In this document: one piece after another, positions 8,945 through 16,091 of the stretch | How the letters are laid out: the number at the start of each line of letters is the position of its first letter | Position numbering within the stretch: the first letter of the stretch is position 1 | Source: JBEKHT01 sp049516595 | Lineage (GTDB): Bacteria; Chloroflexota; Anaerolineae; Anaerolineales; RBG-16-64-43 | NCBI GenBank assembly: GCA_049516595.1 | Contig: JBEKSY010000019.1 | Span: forward strand, 1-61,210 | Direction of reading: 5' to 3' | Length of the DNA: 61,210 nucleotides | Made by a program: the position numbers and the translations under genes | Notes under the pieces: model-generated | Told to the model about the DNA's origin: nothing | Databases searched by the model: none | What the model saw: only the letters and a program-made list of their open reading frames with translations

Positions 8945-9262
8945 GCGATCCTCCTCACGATCCCCTTGCCTTCCCTGATGATCGACCGCCTCGGTCCATC
9001 TCTGGGTAGGACCGACCCGGTGGCAACTTTGGCGCCCTCGCTCACTCAGGCCGACCTAAGCCTCAGTCGGGAGCCGGCTCCCGGGCGAAGTTATCACGCT
9101 CGCGAGCGACCCGGCCTGTGAGCATCATCACGCCAGGCTCCGCCAGGTGTCACCAGGAGGCGCCCCGAGCCGGATTGAGGCAGGGCCCAGCCCCCGGCCT
9201 GACCCGTGCTTCCCCCTGTCCAGGACTTGGCTGGGTCGCCCGGGCTCCGGATCGGCAGCCCA
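8945..9262. other. 318-bp intergenic region upstream of folD
   Basis: No credible gene is seen. It contains a perfect 16-bp palindrome CGGGAGCCGGCTCCCG at 9068-9083 without a following T-run on either strand, which could be a transcription-attenuating hairpin downstream of the LysM gene or a protein site. The folD promoter should lie here, but no consensus boxes stand out. Confidence 0.4.
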
Positions 9263-10870
9263 TCAGCTGGTGGAACCACCGATCAGGCCTACCGGGATGA
9301 TGAGAATCTGACCGACCTGGAGACGCGTCAAAGCAGCTCCCGGATTGGCAGTGATAACGGTGGACACGCCGGAAGAGAATGTGCGGGTGATCGCCGTGAG
9401 GGTGTCGCCTGGTTCCACCCTGTATTCATACGGGGTGCCCGGCGCCAGGCTGATTCCACGCCGCCGAAGGATCTCAAACCCGCCCAAGCCGGTTGTGCCA
9501 ATTTTGGGATTGTCGACCCAATCCTCGCGAAGCGCGCCGACACCGAGGCGGGCGGGGTCATAGAGCAACACGCGCTCCACCAGAAATCCACCATCCGGCT
9601 GGCGTTCGTTGGTGACCGTGAAGGGCCTTCCAGCTCCGTCCACCTCAGTCACCACGAACATATGATCGTACGTGCCCCAGCCGGCATGGGTGTACACAAA
9701 GTCGCCGGGGCGAAGTGGCCAGACAGAGAAGTCGAACCGATTGACTGGGGTTTTGAATCTGAAGACCTGGTAGTCCTGGGTGGGGAAAAGAGACCACGGC
9801 CTGCCATTCGTGTCCGGATTGGCGAGCCAGTAGCTTTTCAGATCCTGCAACGGGCCCGGATCCGTGGGCAGCAGGCCTGCCTCCCCCAGGATGGCGGCGG
9901 CCAGAGGACCGCACATGTTGGAGGGATCCTCGTAGTTCTCTGCCAAGAAGTGAAGCTTGCGGGCCAACGTCGCTGTCTGCGCTTCGCTGGAGGTGACGAA
10001 CGATGAGGCAACCTGCTGAAGCCGGAGCTGCCAACCGGGTTGCGGCCATCCGGAAAGCCCTCGGCTCCCCGTCTCGCGAAGGTCGCGATAGCCGCTTTGC
10101 ACCATCCAATTGCAGAGAACCAAACCACCATCATGATCGGGGAGCGGAAGGCCATCGCTCGTAGGTACCCCCGTAAATCCTCGGAAGTATCCGAACTTCC
10201 CGATCAGCTGATCCACAGCCTTGGGCGAGAGTTCGCGGTCCCCGATCGTGATCGCGTGTATGTGGATGGGCGAACCCGGACCCAACTCACCGGGCTCGCG
10301 GAGCCAGGCAGCAAACCCGGCCGCCCGCAGGGCCCGGATGAGAGGTTCGATTTCCGTGAAGAGCACGTCCGTTCCCCCGGGACGGATCACGGAAAGATCT
10401 ACAGCGCCCCCCCCCAGATGAGTTCCAAAGGATTCGGGGCCATTGTTGCTGAAGCTACCTTGAGTGATGGCCGGCCCACGAATATCGATCGGCCCACCGT
10501 ACATCGAGTAGGCGTACTTCAGCATCTCGTAGGTGCGTTGATCCAGCCAGAAACCATTGACCTCGACTCTCGAATAGTTGTCGCTTGGTTCCCGGCAGCC
10601 TGCTGGTTCTTCCTCCTGCCCCGCCGAATCTGATAAGAGGGTTATCGCCCTGGGCTTCCCCGTTGCCCCCCGCATCGCGGAACTCCCCCCTCCCCATCGC
10701 ACCCCCACGGAGTCCGGCCTGACGTCTATAGGGTCGACCGGCGGACGCCTGCCCAGGACAGGCACAAGGCCGAAGGCAAGTTGATTGAGAACAAGCGTCG
10801 AAACTACGATTCGGACCCAGGGCAACTGACCAAGCCTTGAAGAATATCCCTCCGCCAGGAGGATCGGCAT
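9263..10870 (-). CDS. Putative exported cell-wall hydrolase: M15-like peptidase + cysteine-peptidase-like domain + LysM
   Basis: Protein of 535 residues. A hydrophobic segment at about residues 17-40 (VRIVVSTLVLNQLAFGLVPVL) may be a signal anchor. Residues about 100-225 carry a D-Ala-D-Ala-carboxypeptidase/M15-like zinc pattern, THLGGGAVDLSV (His x6 Asp) plus a distal IHIHAI. The middle part has NMCGPLAAAILGEAG, RPGDFVYTHAGWGTYDHMFVV and VTNERQPDGG, resembling papain-fold C39/CHAP-like peptidases with candidate Cys and His. The last 50 residues are a LysM repeat (YRVEPGDTLTAIT ... LQVGQILIIP) for peptidoglycan binding. Domain calls are by eye and the peptidase activities are inferred. It lies 33 bp downstream of the UROD-like gene on the same strand. 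Confidence 0.68.
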   Translation of the reverse strand: MPILLAEGYSSRLGQLPWVRIVVSTLVLNQLAFGLVPVLGRRPPVDPIDVRPDSVGVRWGGGSSAMRGATGKPRAITLLSDSAGQEEEPAGCREPSDNYSRVEVNGFWLDQRTYEMLKYAYSMYGGPIDIRGPAITQGSFSNNGPESFGTHLGGGAVDLSVIRPGGTDVLFTEIEPLIRALRAAGFAAWLREPGELGPGSPIHIHAITIGDRELSPKAVDQLIGKFGYFRGFTGVPTSDGLPLPDHDGGLVLCNWMVQSGYRDLRETGSRGLSGWPQPGWQLRLQQVASSFVTSSEAQTATLARKLHFLAENYEDPSNMCGPLAAAILGEAGLLPTDPGPLQDLKSYWLANPDTNGRPWSLFPTQDYQVFRFKTPVNRFDFSVWPLRPGDFVYTHAGWGTYDHMFVVTEVDGAGRPFTVTNERQPDGGFLVERVLLYDPARLGVGALREDWVDNPKIGTTGLGGFEILRRRGISLAPGTPYEYRVEPGDTLTAITRTFSSGVSTVITANPGAALTRLQVGQILIIPVGLIGGSTS

Positions 10871-10903
10871 ACGGCTTTCAACCTCGGGGAGGGAACCTGA
10901 AAC

Positions 10904-11941
10904 CTAGGCCGCAATCGAAAGACGCCGCGAGGATCCCTTCGATCTCGGACGAGGCGCTTGCTTTCGAGAGTAGTCTACCGCGGCGCGCAGGTTCACCCAG
11001 GGCGTCACAACCGGGCAGACACAACCGGTCCCAAGGATCAGATCCCGGCCCGCCATTTGGTGAACGGCGTCGGCCGCCTCTTCCCAGACGCGCTTCGGGT
11101 CTCCGCAAACCATCGTAGCCCACTGTCTCATCCCGCCGCACACGACCTTCCCCGAGAGCTTGTGGCCGTCCTTGAGCGATGGGCCCGCCTCGCGGTCGTG
11201 CCAATTGATCACTTGGACCGGATAGTCGCAGAGATCCTCAAACAAGACTCCATCGCCATGAAGGTGCAGGAGATTCAGCCAGCCCCCTTTGGCGGCTTCT
11301 AAGACCCGAAGATCGAAGGGTCGCCCGAACTGACGATACTCTTCCGGCGAGAGCAGGCGGCGCGAAGCGTGCTGAACCGCGAAGAAGATCCCATCTTCTG
11401 ATCGTTCCAGACAGGCCGTCACGAATTTCTCCGTCGAGGCGGTGATCCTCTCCAGTCCCTCCAGAACGGCCTCGGGCCATCGCCGAATGTGCTCGATCAG
11501 GACTGCGTCCCCGGCCAGATGCCGGGCTTGAGCCAAGGGATTGAAAACCGTCTGGAGTACAGGGGTCTCTCTCCCCAGCCTTGTTTTGATCTCCCCAAGG
11601 CACATCAACTGCCGTCTCAGCGCGCCGCGGCCAGGGTCAAGTCGGCGAAGCTTGGACCAGCCCGTCGGATTCTCGACCACCGGCCGGATATACCTTCGAG
11701 TCCCCTCAGGATCTCCCTCCCAAACATCCTCGACGCCCCAATCACGCACGCTGAAGCTGGAGGACGGGGTCACCTTCACCAAGTCGAAGTCGAATTCGAG
11801 CTGGAAGCGTAGTGTGGCCTCGGCCAGGGCATGCGGATCCTGGTCTTCCACCGGGAAGTGCCGCCAAAGGGCGATCGGGATTTCATCAGGCTTCTGCCCC
11901 GAAAGGGCGACCTGAATCCTCTCCCGGTGTGAGGCTCTCAC
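10904..11941 (-). CDS. Uroporphyrinogen decarboxylase (URO-D) family protein
   Basis: 345 residues with the URO-D TIM-barrel look: N-terminal SHRERIQVALSGQKPDEIPIALW, then FDFDLVKVTPSSSFSVRDWG, a central FAVQHASRRLLSPEEYRQFGRPF, LLHLHGDGVLFEDL, and C-terminal LILGTGCVCPV. True HemE proteins usually show a RFLRPVDAQPVWFMRQAGR-type start, which is absent. The protein is therefore a divergent URO-D relative, possibly of the corrinoid-methyltransferase type, and a haem role is doubtful. The GTG at 11941 gives a 4-nt overlap with the upstream TPR gene and a natural family N-terminus; an ATG at 11971 would add ten residues. Confidence 0.75.
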   Translation of the reverse strand: MRASHRERIQVALSGQKPDEIPIALWRHFPVEDQDPHALAEATLRFQLEFDFDLVKVTPSSSFSVRDWGVEDVWEGDPEGTRRYIRPVVENPTGWSKLRRLDPGRGALRRQLMCLGEIKTRLGRETPVLQTVFNPLAQARHLAGDAVLIEHIRRWPEAVLEGLERITASTEKFVTACLERSEDGIFFAVQHASRRLLSPEEYRQFGRPFDLRVLEAAKGGWLNLLHLHGDGVLFEDLCDYPVQVINWHDREAGPSLKDGHKLSGKVVCGGMRQWATMVCGDPKRVWEEAADAVHQMAGRDLILGTGCVCPVVTPWVNLRAAVDYSRKQAPRPRSKGSSRRLSIAA

Positions 11942-12330
11942 CGGATCTGTCCTTCCGCTTCCATGCTCCATTCGCCCGTCCGCACGAAACTCGCGTGGGC
12001 AATCGCCATTCGTCGCAGCATCTGCATGCGGGCTGACCCCGAGTCAGTTTTCCTTGTCAGTTCGGCGGCCTGGTCGAAGGCTCGGGCCGACTCGTCTCTC
12101 CTGTCCATCGCCTTGAGGACGATTCCCAGGCCATAGTAGGCATCAACCGAGTCCGGGCCCAACGCTTTGCAGCGTTCGAATGCGCTCAGGGCCCCCTCCA
12201 AATCCTGCCTGCCATACAACGTCCAGCCAAGGTGAATCTCGGCTTCCAGCTCCGGCGACTGGGCGGCCATTGCGACCTGAGTCTTCTCCCCGGCGACTTC
12301 GCTAGCTTGGCGCCTCCCACCCGTTGACAT
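11938..12330 (-). CDS. Small tetratricopeptide-repeat protein
   Basis: 130 residues with two to three TPR-like helical hairpins: LGWTLYGRQDLEGALSAFERCKALGPD, then AYYGLGIVLKAMDRRDESARAFDQAAEL (spacing 34, canonical Gly/Ala/Phe positions). Such modules mediate protein-protein contacts, and no partner can be named. GGGAGATGG precedes the ATG at good spacing. A possible -10 TAGAAT (minus strand, 12409-12414) lies about 80 bp upstream. It overlaps the URO-D-family gene by 4 nt, so the two are co-translated and may act together. Confidence 0.72.
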   Translation of the reverse strand: MSTGGRRQASEVAGEKTQVAMAAQSPELEAEIHLGWTLYGRQDLEGALSAFERCKALGPDSVDAYYGLGIVLKAMDRRDESARAFDQAAELTRKTDSGSARMQMLRRMAIAHASFVRTGEWSMEAEGQIR

Positions 12331-12887
12331 GGGCCATCTCCCTGCGGACTATCCGAACTCCGCTCCTACCTCTTTGATTCTCAGTGACCATCTATGCCTT
12401 GTGGGCCGATTCTACCCTACATGATCAGCGCTGCATTGAACTTGTCGGGGTTTGGTTAGTGAGGTGGGTGGCGAGGTAAAGGCGCATCCCGCGGTGGGGA
12501 TCGGTTTTCCCTCAGTGTCTATGCGCATTATGGCCAGCCGGCCGCTCCCGCAAGGTCCTCAGGCACCCTTGGGCGGCAATGATCGCGTGGCGTGCATTCG
12601 GTCTCAGGACCGGGGACCAGGCATCCCCTTTTCCCACTTCGTCCGTCCCTCAAGTCCCGTCATGGAGAGGATCGCCGCCCCGGCCCTGCCAGTATCCCCC
12701 TGGCCCATCGGCGATCTCTATTGAATGAACCGTCCCTGCCCACGCCGAAGCGACGATTCGCGCATGCGGGAGGCGATGCGGGGCTCTTGATGTCCGAGGA
12801 GCTTGAGCCTCCGTGCTTCTGGCCTGAGCCGGCCCACCTCCCCCCCAGAGCGTGTCTGCGCGCAACCGGATCGCGCCTGGGGAGTCC
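12331..12887. other. 557-bp intergenic region
   Basis: No convincing gene on either strand; the open frames present are short, rich in Arg/Pro and lack recognisable motifs or good start sites. A possible minus-strand -10 box (12409-12414) for the TPR gene is the only signal seen. Confidence 0.4.
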
Positions 12888-14132
12888 CTAACGCATCTCC
12901 TTCGTCTTGCCCTTGCCGGTTTCGGTCACCTGGAACAGCGCGAGGCTCTGCTCAATTTGCCGGATGTGGTCACGGAAGTGGTCCTGCGACTCGGCCAGAA
13001 GGCGCGCCAGCCGCCAGTAGAGACCCTTATCCGCAACGAACTCGTCTGGCAGTGAATCGAGGAGAGCTACGGTCTCAGCCTGGTTGCGCCAAAGCTCGTC
13101 CAACAGGGCGCGGATACTGACGTAGACGGCAACTGTTGCGTCCAGGCGGAGCGTATTGTTTGAATGAAACACCGTCTCGCACTCTTCCCCGGCAAGAAGG
13201 CCTGCGATCCAAGAATGGATCTCCCGTTCGCTCAAGGTCAAGTGCGCCAAGACTTCCTTGGGACTCCATTCCCCTGGGTGAGGTGCTCGTTCTGACTGGG
13301 CCTCGGAGATCCCTTCCAGCGCCTTGCGGAGCTCGGCATCCGCCTGCCCGTAGACGGAGCTCATCCTTTTCGCAAGCTCCTTCGGATCCCAGGGGATCTC
13401 GGGCAGTCTGCGCTCTGAGAGCTCGACCTCTGCGCTCTTCCGCTCGCCATTGCGCTGGAAAACTACCTTGACCCGGTCCCCTGCCTGATACCGATCAAGG
13501 GCCGCGGCCAGAGAGCGCCAATCGGTCACCTTCCGCCTTCCCAAGCCTAGAATCACATCGCCTTTCCTCAGCCCTCCTCGCTCGAGAGCCATCCCGTCCA
13601 CCACGCAAATCAACTCGACTCCCCCCGTCGGCGGGAGCCCACGGGTCCGCGCCCGCTCTGCGGTCACTTCTTCGGCGAAGGATATCCCGATGAGAGGTCG
13701 ACGAGCAAGCCTCAGGTCTGTTCCGTCCTCCACCAAAGATGCCAGAGACAGGAGAGCCCTCTGCCAGCCGCGGTCAAGCTGCCTCAGGGTCGCCCTCCAG
13801 GCTGGCCCGCGGCCTATGTCTTCGTGGGTGAGTGTCAGGGAGGTTTCCCCTCCCCGAGGGACCAGAGAAAGGCGAACGCGGCTTGGACCGGGCTCACCTC
13901 GACCCATCCACCTCAGCTCCAGCCTGCGAGGTGGCAGGAAGGTCGTGAATTCTCCCACCACGTAGTAGCCACCGCTCCAGGCAAGGTAGAGGCGGCCACC
14001 CTTGCGCGCCTCCAGGATCCCCTGATCACACAACCACATACGCAAATGCAAGGAGTTGGTGAAAGCGCGGAAGATATCTTCCGGCGTCGCCCTTAAGGTC
14101 TTCTTGAAGACGAGCATCTGACTTATGGTCAT
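12888..14132 (-). CDS. Three-domain fusion: SRPBCC (AHSA1-like) - PDZ - DinB-like
   Basis: 414 residues. Residues about 1-140 form an AHSA1-type SRPBCC domain (FKKTLRATPEDIFRAFTNS, MWLCDQGILEARKGGRLYLAW, WRATLRQLDRGWQRALLSL). Residues about 150-245 are a PDZ domain (GVELICVVDGMALERGGLRKGDVILGLG split here as VDGMALERGGLRKGDVILGL, then VKVVFQRNGE). The rest is a DinB/YfiT-like four-helix bundle (GEWSPKEVLAHLTLSEREIH, and SQDHFRDHIRQI with HxxxH-like metal ligands). The ATG at 14132 has GGAGGTGA directly upstream; the frame is open to 14459 but that part has no domain character. No signal peptide is seen, so it is probably cytosolic. Function is unknown. SRPBCC and DinB each bind small ligands or thiols in other proteins. 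Confidence 0.75.
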   Translation of the reverse strand: MTISQMLVFKKTLRATPEDIFRAFTNSLHLRMWLCDQGILEARKGGRLYLAWSGGYYVVGEFTTFLPPRRLELRWMGRGEPGPSRVRLSLVPRGGETSLTLTHEDIGRGPAWRATLRQLDRGWQRALLSLASLVEDGTDLRLARRPLIGISFAEEVTAERARTRGLPPTGGVELICVVDGMALERGGLRKGDVILGLGRRKVTDWRSLAAALDRYQAGDRVKVVFQRNGERKSAEVELSERRLPEIPWDPKELAKRMSSVYGQADAELRKALEGISEAQSERAPHPGEWSPKEVLAHLTLSEREIHSWIAGLLAGEECETVFHSNNTLRLDATVAVYVSIRALLDELWRNQAETVALLDSLPDEFVADKGLYWRLARLLAESQDHFRDHIRQIEQSLALFQVTETGKGKTKEMR

Positions 14133-14534
14133 AGGGTCACCTCCGCGAGAGATCCCGACCAGGGTTTGCCCCGGATCCGGACACACACTCCCCTCGGCCC
14201 CTCCGGTGCGCTTCTTCTCCGCCCGGGCTACCAAGACAAACAGCCTGCGCGGACCGCACCCCATGTGGCAGACAAGCCCTCGGCAGGTGCCGCGCTTGTG
14301 CTCCCACGGGTCCCGCTGCGGCTGGCTGGCGCCGCCGTCGGGACTTCCGGGTCCCAGGCCCCAGGCCGGGGAATCGGATTGCCCAACAACATTTTCGACT
14401 TTCCGTTTGATGCCAAGGAGACTGCGTGCCAGCTGAGCAAGGATTGACTCGCGAGCCACCCTGTGCGCCCTGTTGCAGGATTTGGGAATCCTGGCCCCAG
14501 GAGTCCCGCAGGGGATTGGCCGGCGCCAGACGTC
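14133..14534. other. 402-bp intergenic region
   Basis: Lies between degV and the SRPBCC-PDZ-DinB gene on the minus strand. A reading frame continuous with the latter runs back to an ATG at 14459, but its sequence is low in motif content and the ribosome-binding site favours 14132. No promoter of consensus quality was found. Confidence 0.35.
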
Positions 14535-15380
14535 TCACTGACAGAGGTCAAAGTAGCTCGCGCCCAGAAGGCCAGGTCCCCCATGAACCACGATGGCCGG
14601 AGGCAACTCGAAAAGGGGAATCCGTGGAACACCCATAAGGCGAGACAGCTCGGCCGCCAGGCCCAAGGCTTCCTGCCTTGCATCGGCATGCATTACGCTT
14701 AGGTGCGATTCCTCACGAGGAGGGCACCCCTGCGTAACCAGTTCTACAAGGCGGCCGAGCGCTTTCTTTCTCGTGCGCTGTCTTTCCAACGGCTCCACGC
14801 GCCCTTCCTGGAGGGTCAGGATGGGCTTGATCTGCAACAATTCGCCAAGCAATCTTTGGGCCCCCCCGATTCGACCGCCCCTCTGAAGGAACTCCAGGGT
14901 GTCCACCACGAAAAACAGGTGCTGGCATCCCATCAACTCCGTGACCCGACCAAGAATCTCATCCGGTGTCCCTCCCGCTCTGGCCATCGCGGCAGCCTCG
15001 AGCACGATCGCCGCGAGAGGGGCACAAACGGTTCGGGTATCCACCACGCGAATGTCTGACCCGGGGAAATCCTGAGAAGCGACCACGGCACTCCGCACCG
15101 TCCCGCTCAGGAGCGTCGAAGGATGAAGGCAAATCACCGTTTCCCCCCGCTTGGCGCACTCCTCAAAAAGAGGGGTGAACAGCGCGGGCGGCGGGGCCGC
15201 TGTCTTTGGCAAGACCGGCGAAGACCGCAGCAGCTTCAAGAACCTCTCAGTATCAATCTCTTTATCGTCTCGATAGGATGACTCGCCGAACACGATGATC
15301 TGAGGGACCATCATGATGCCAAGCGCTGCCGCTTGGTCCCGAGGGAGGCCGGAGGTAGTGTCCGTGACGATCCGCACCAT
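14535..15380 (-). CDS. DegV family fatty-acid-binding protein
   Basis: 281 residues with all DegV hallmarks: N-terminal VRIVTDTTSGLPRDQA, PQIIVFG, the KTAAPPPALFTPLFEE segment, LSGTVRSA, DTLEFLQRGGRIGGAQRLLG and C-terminal HGGPGLLGASYFD. Family members bind a fatty acid, and in Firmicutes the FakB homologues present it to the kinase FakA. No fakA-like gene lies in the window, so the role here is open. Length is normal. It is transcribed divergently from alaS across a 711-bp gap. Confidence 0.92.
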   Translation of the reverse strand: MVRIVTDTTSGLPRDQAAALGIMMVPQIIVFGESSYRDDKEIDTERFLKLLRSSPVLPKTAAPPPALFTPLFEECAKRGETVICLHPSTLLSGTVRSAVVASQDFPGSDIRVVDTRTVCAPLAAIVLEAAAMARAGGTPDEILGRVTELMGCQHLFFVVDTLEFLQRGGRIGGAQRLLGELLQIKPILTLQEGRVEPLERQRTRKKALGRLVELVTQGCPPREESHLSVMHADARQEALGLAAELSRLMGVPRIPLFELPPAIVVHGGPGLLGASYFDLCQ

Positions 15381-16091
15381 GAAGGAAGTCTCCCGTGTGG
15401 CCTCGGCCAGGGATGGTCGCGGTCCGGTCGAAGCCAGAGTTCAATCGTCTTTCATGATAGCGGCGAACCCTCCCTCAGGCAAGCAGTCGGGCAAGCTATC
15501 CCGATCGCCATTCGTGTGTCGCGGCCCCGGTCCCACCCTGGTTTGTCTCCCCGGGCGGCGAAGCTACTTGAGGTAGGCGCGATCATTCTCTCACCCAGGT
15601 CAACCTCTGACCCCCCCGAGCCACGGGGAAATCCAAGCAAACCCACGAGCAGGGCGTGCCGACCGGAAGACGAGGATCCCGTCCGTTGGGACGGCGCTCC
15701 GTACAAGAGGGCCCGCTCAGCCTCCCTACAAGCCGACAGGTCGGTGGCACCGGGCTGAGTTGAGGCTGTCGTCATCCTGCTCGGTTTTCCTCTCGTGACT
15801 GACGCTGGTCGACACCGCCGTGGATCGCTGCGCCCCGAATCGAGAACCAGCCCACACCCACAGGCGGGATTTCCAGCCTGCGGAATGGCCTCTGGCCGAC
15901 CCCAACGGCAGGTCCGGCCCTGGTCCGTCCGGAATGAGCAGATTCCCTGGTTGGAAGGGACCGGCTCTGTAATCGCGGCCCTGGCACGGTCTGGATCTCA
16001 CGGGACCCGGCAAGAGACCACACACTCCCGTTATCGAATTGATTTCCGATTCCCAAAAGCTTATAATGCTGCCCGCGTGTTTGGAGGTGGA
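15381..16091. other. 711-bp divergent intergenic region between degV and alaS
   Basis: Apart from the alaS promoter at its right end no gene is supported. An open frame in phase with alaS begins at 15795 but is Arg/Pro-rich, and the strong Shine-Dalgarno places the true start at 16092. Around 15744-15790 there is a T-box-like GGTGGCACCG followed by a possible hairpin and TTTT; it was examined and not accepted. Confidence 0.4.
16039..16067 (+). promoter_or_regulatory. Sigma70-type promoter of alaS
   Basis: TTGATT at 16039-16044, a 17-bp spacer, then a perfect TATAAT at 16062-16067. The expected transcription start near 16074 leaves a leader of under 20 nt that contains the GGAGGTGG ribosome-binding site. 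Confidence 0.8.

Noticed and set aside
9068..9083. Perfect 16-bp GC palindrome as a terminator
   Set aside because: No T-run on either side and nearly 180 bp from the nearest stop codon; kept only as a note on the intergenic region.
7607..9121. 504-codon plus-strand open frame
   Set aside because: Antisense to folD and the amidohydrolase gene; composition rich in Arg, His and Gly without motifs.
14133..14459. N-terminal extension of the SRPBCC-PDZ-DinB protein
   Set aside because: The ATG at 14132 has an excellent ribosome-binding site and starts exactly at the domain; the extension lacks any recognisable structure.
15744..15790. T-box-like GGTGGCACCG followed by a possible ACCGGGC/GCTCGGT stem and TTTT, upstream of alaS
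   Set aside because: The UGGC would pair with a tRNA having G at position 73, while tRNA-Ala has A; no convincing Stem I was found; the site is 300 bp before alaS, which has its own good promoter at 16039-16067.
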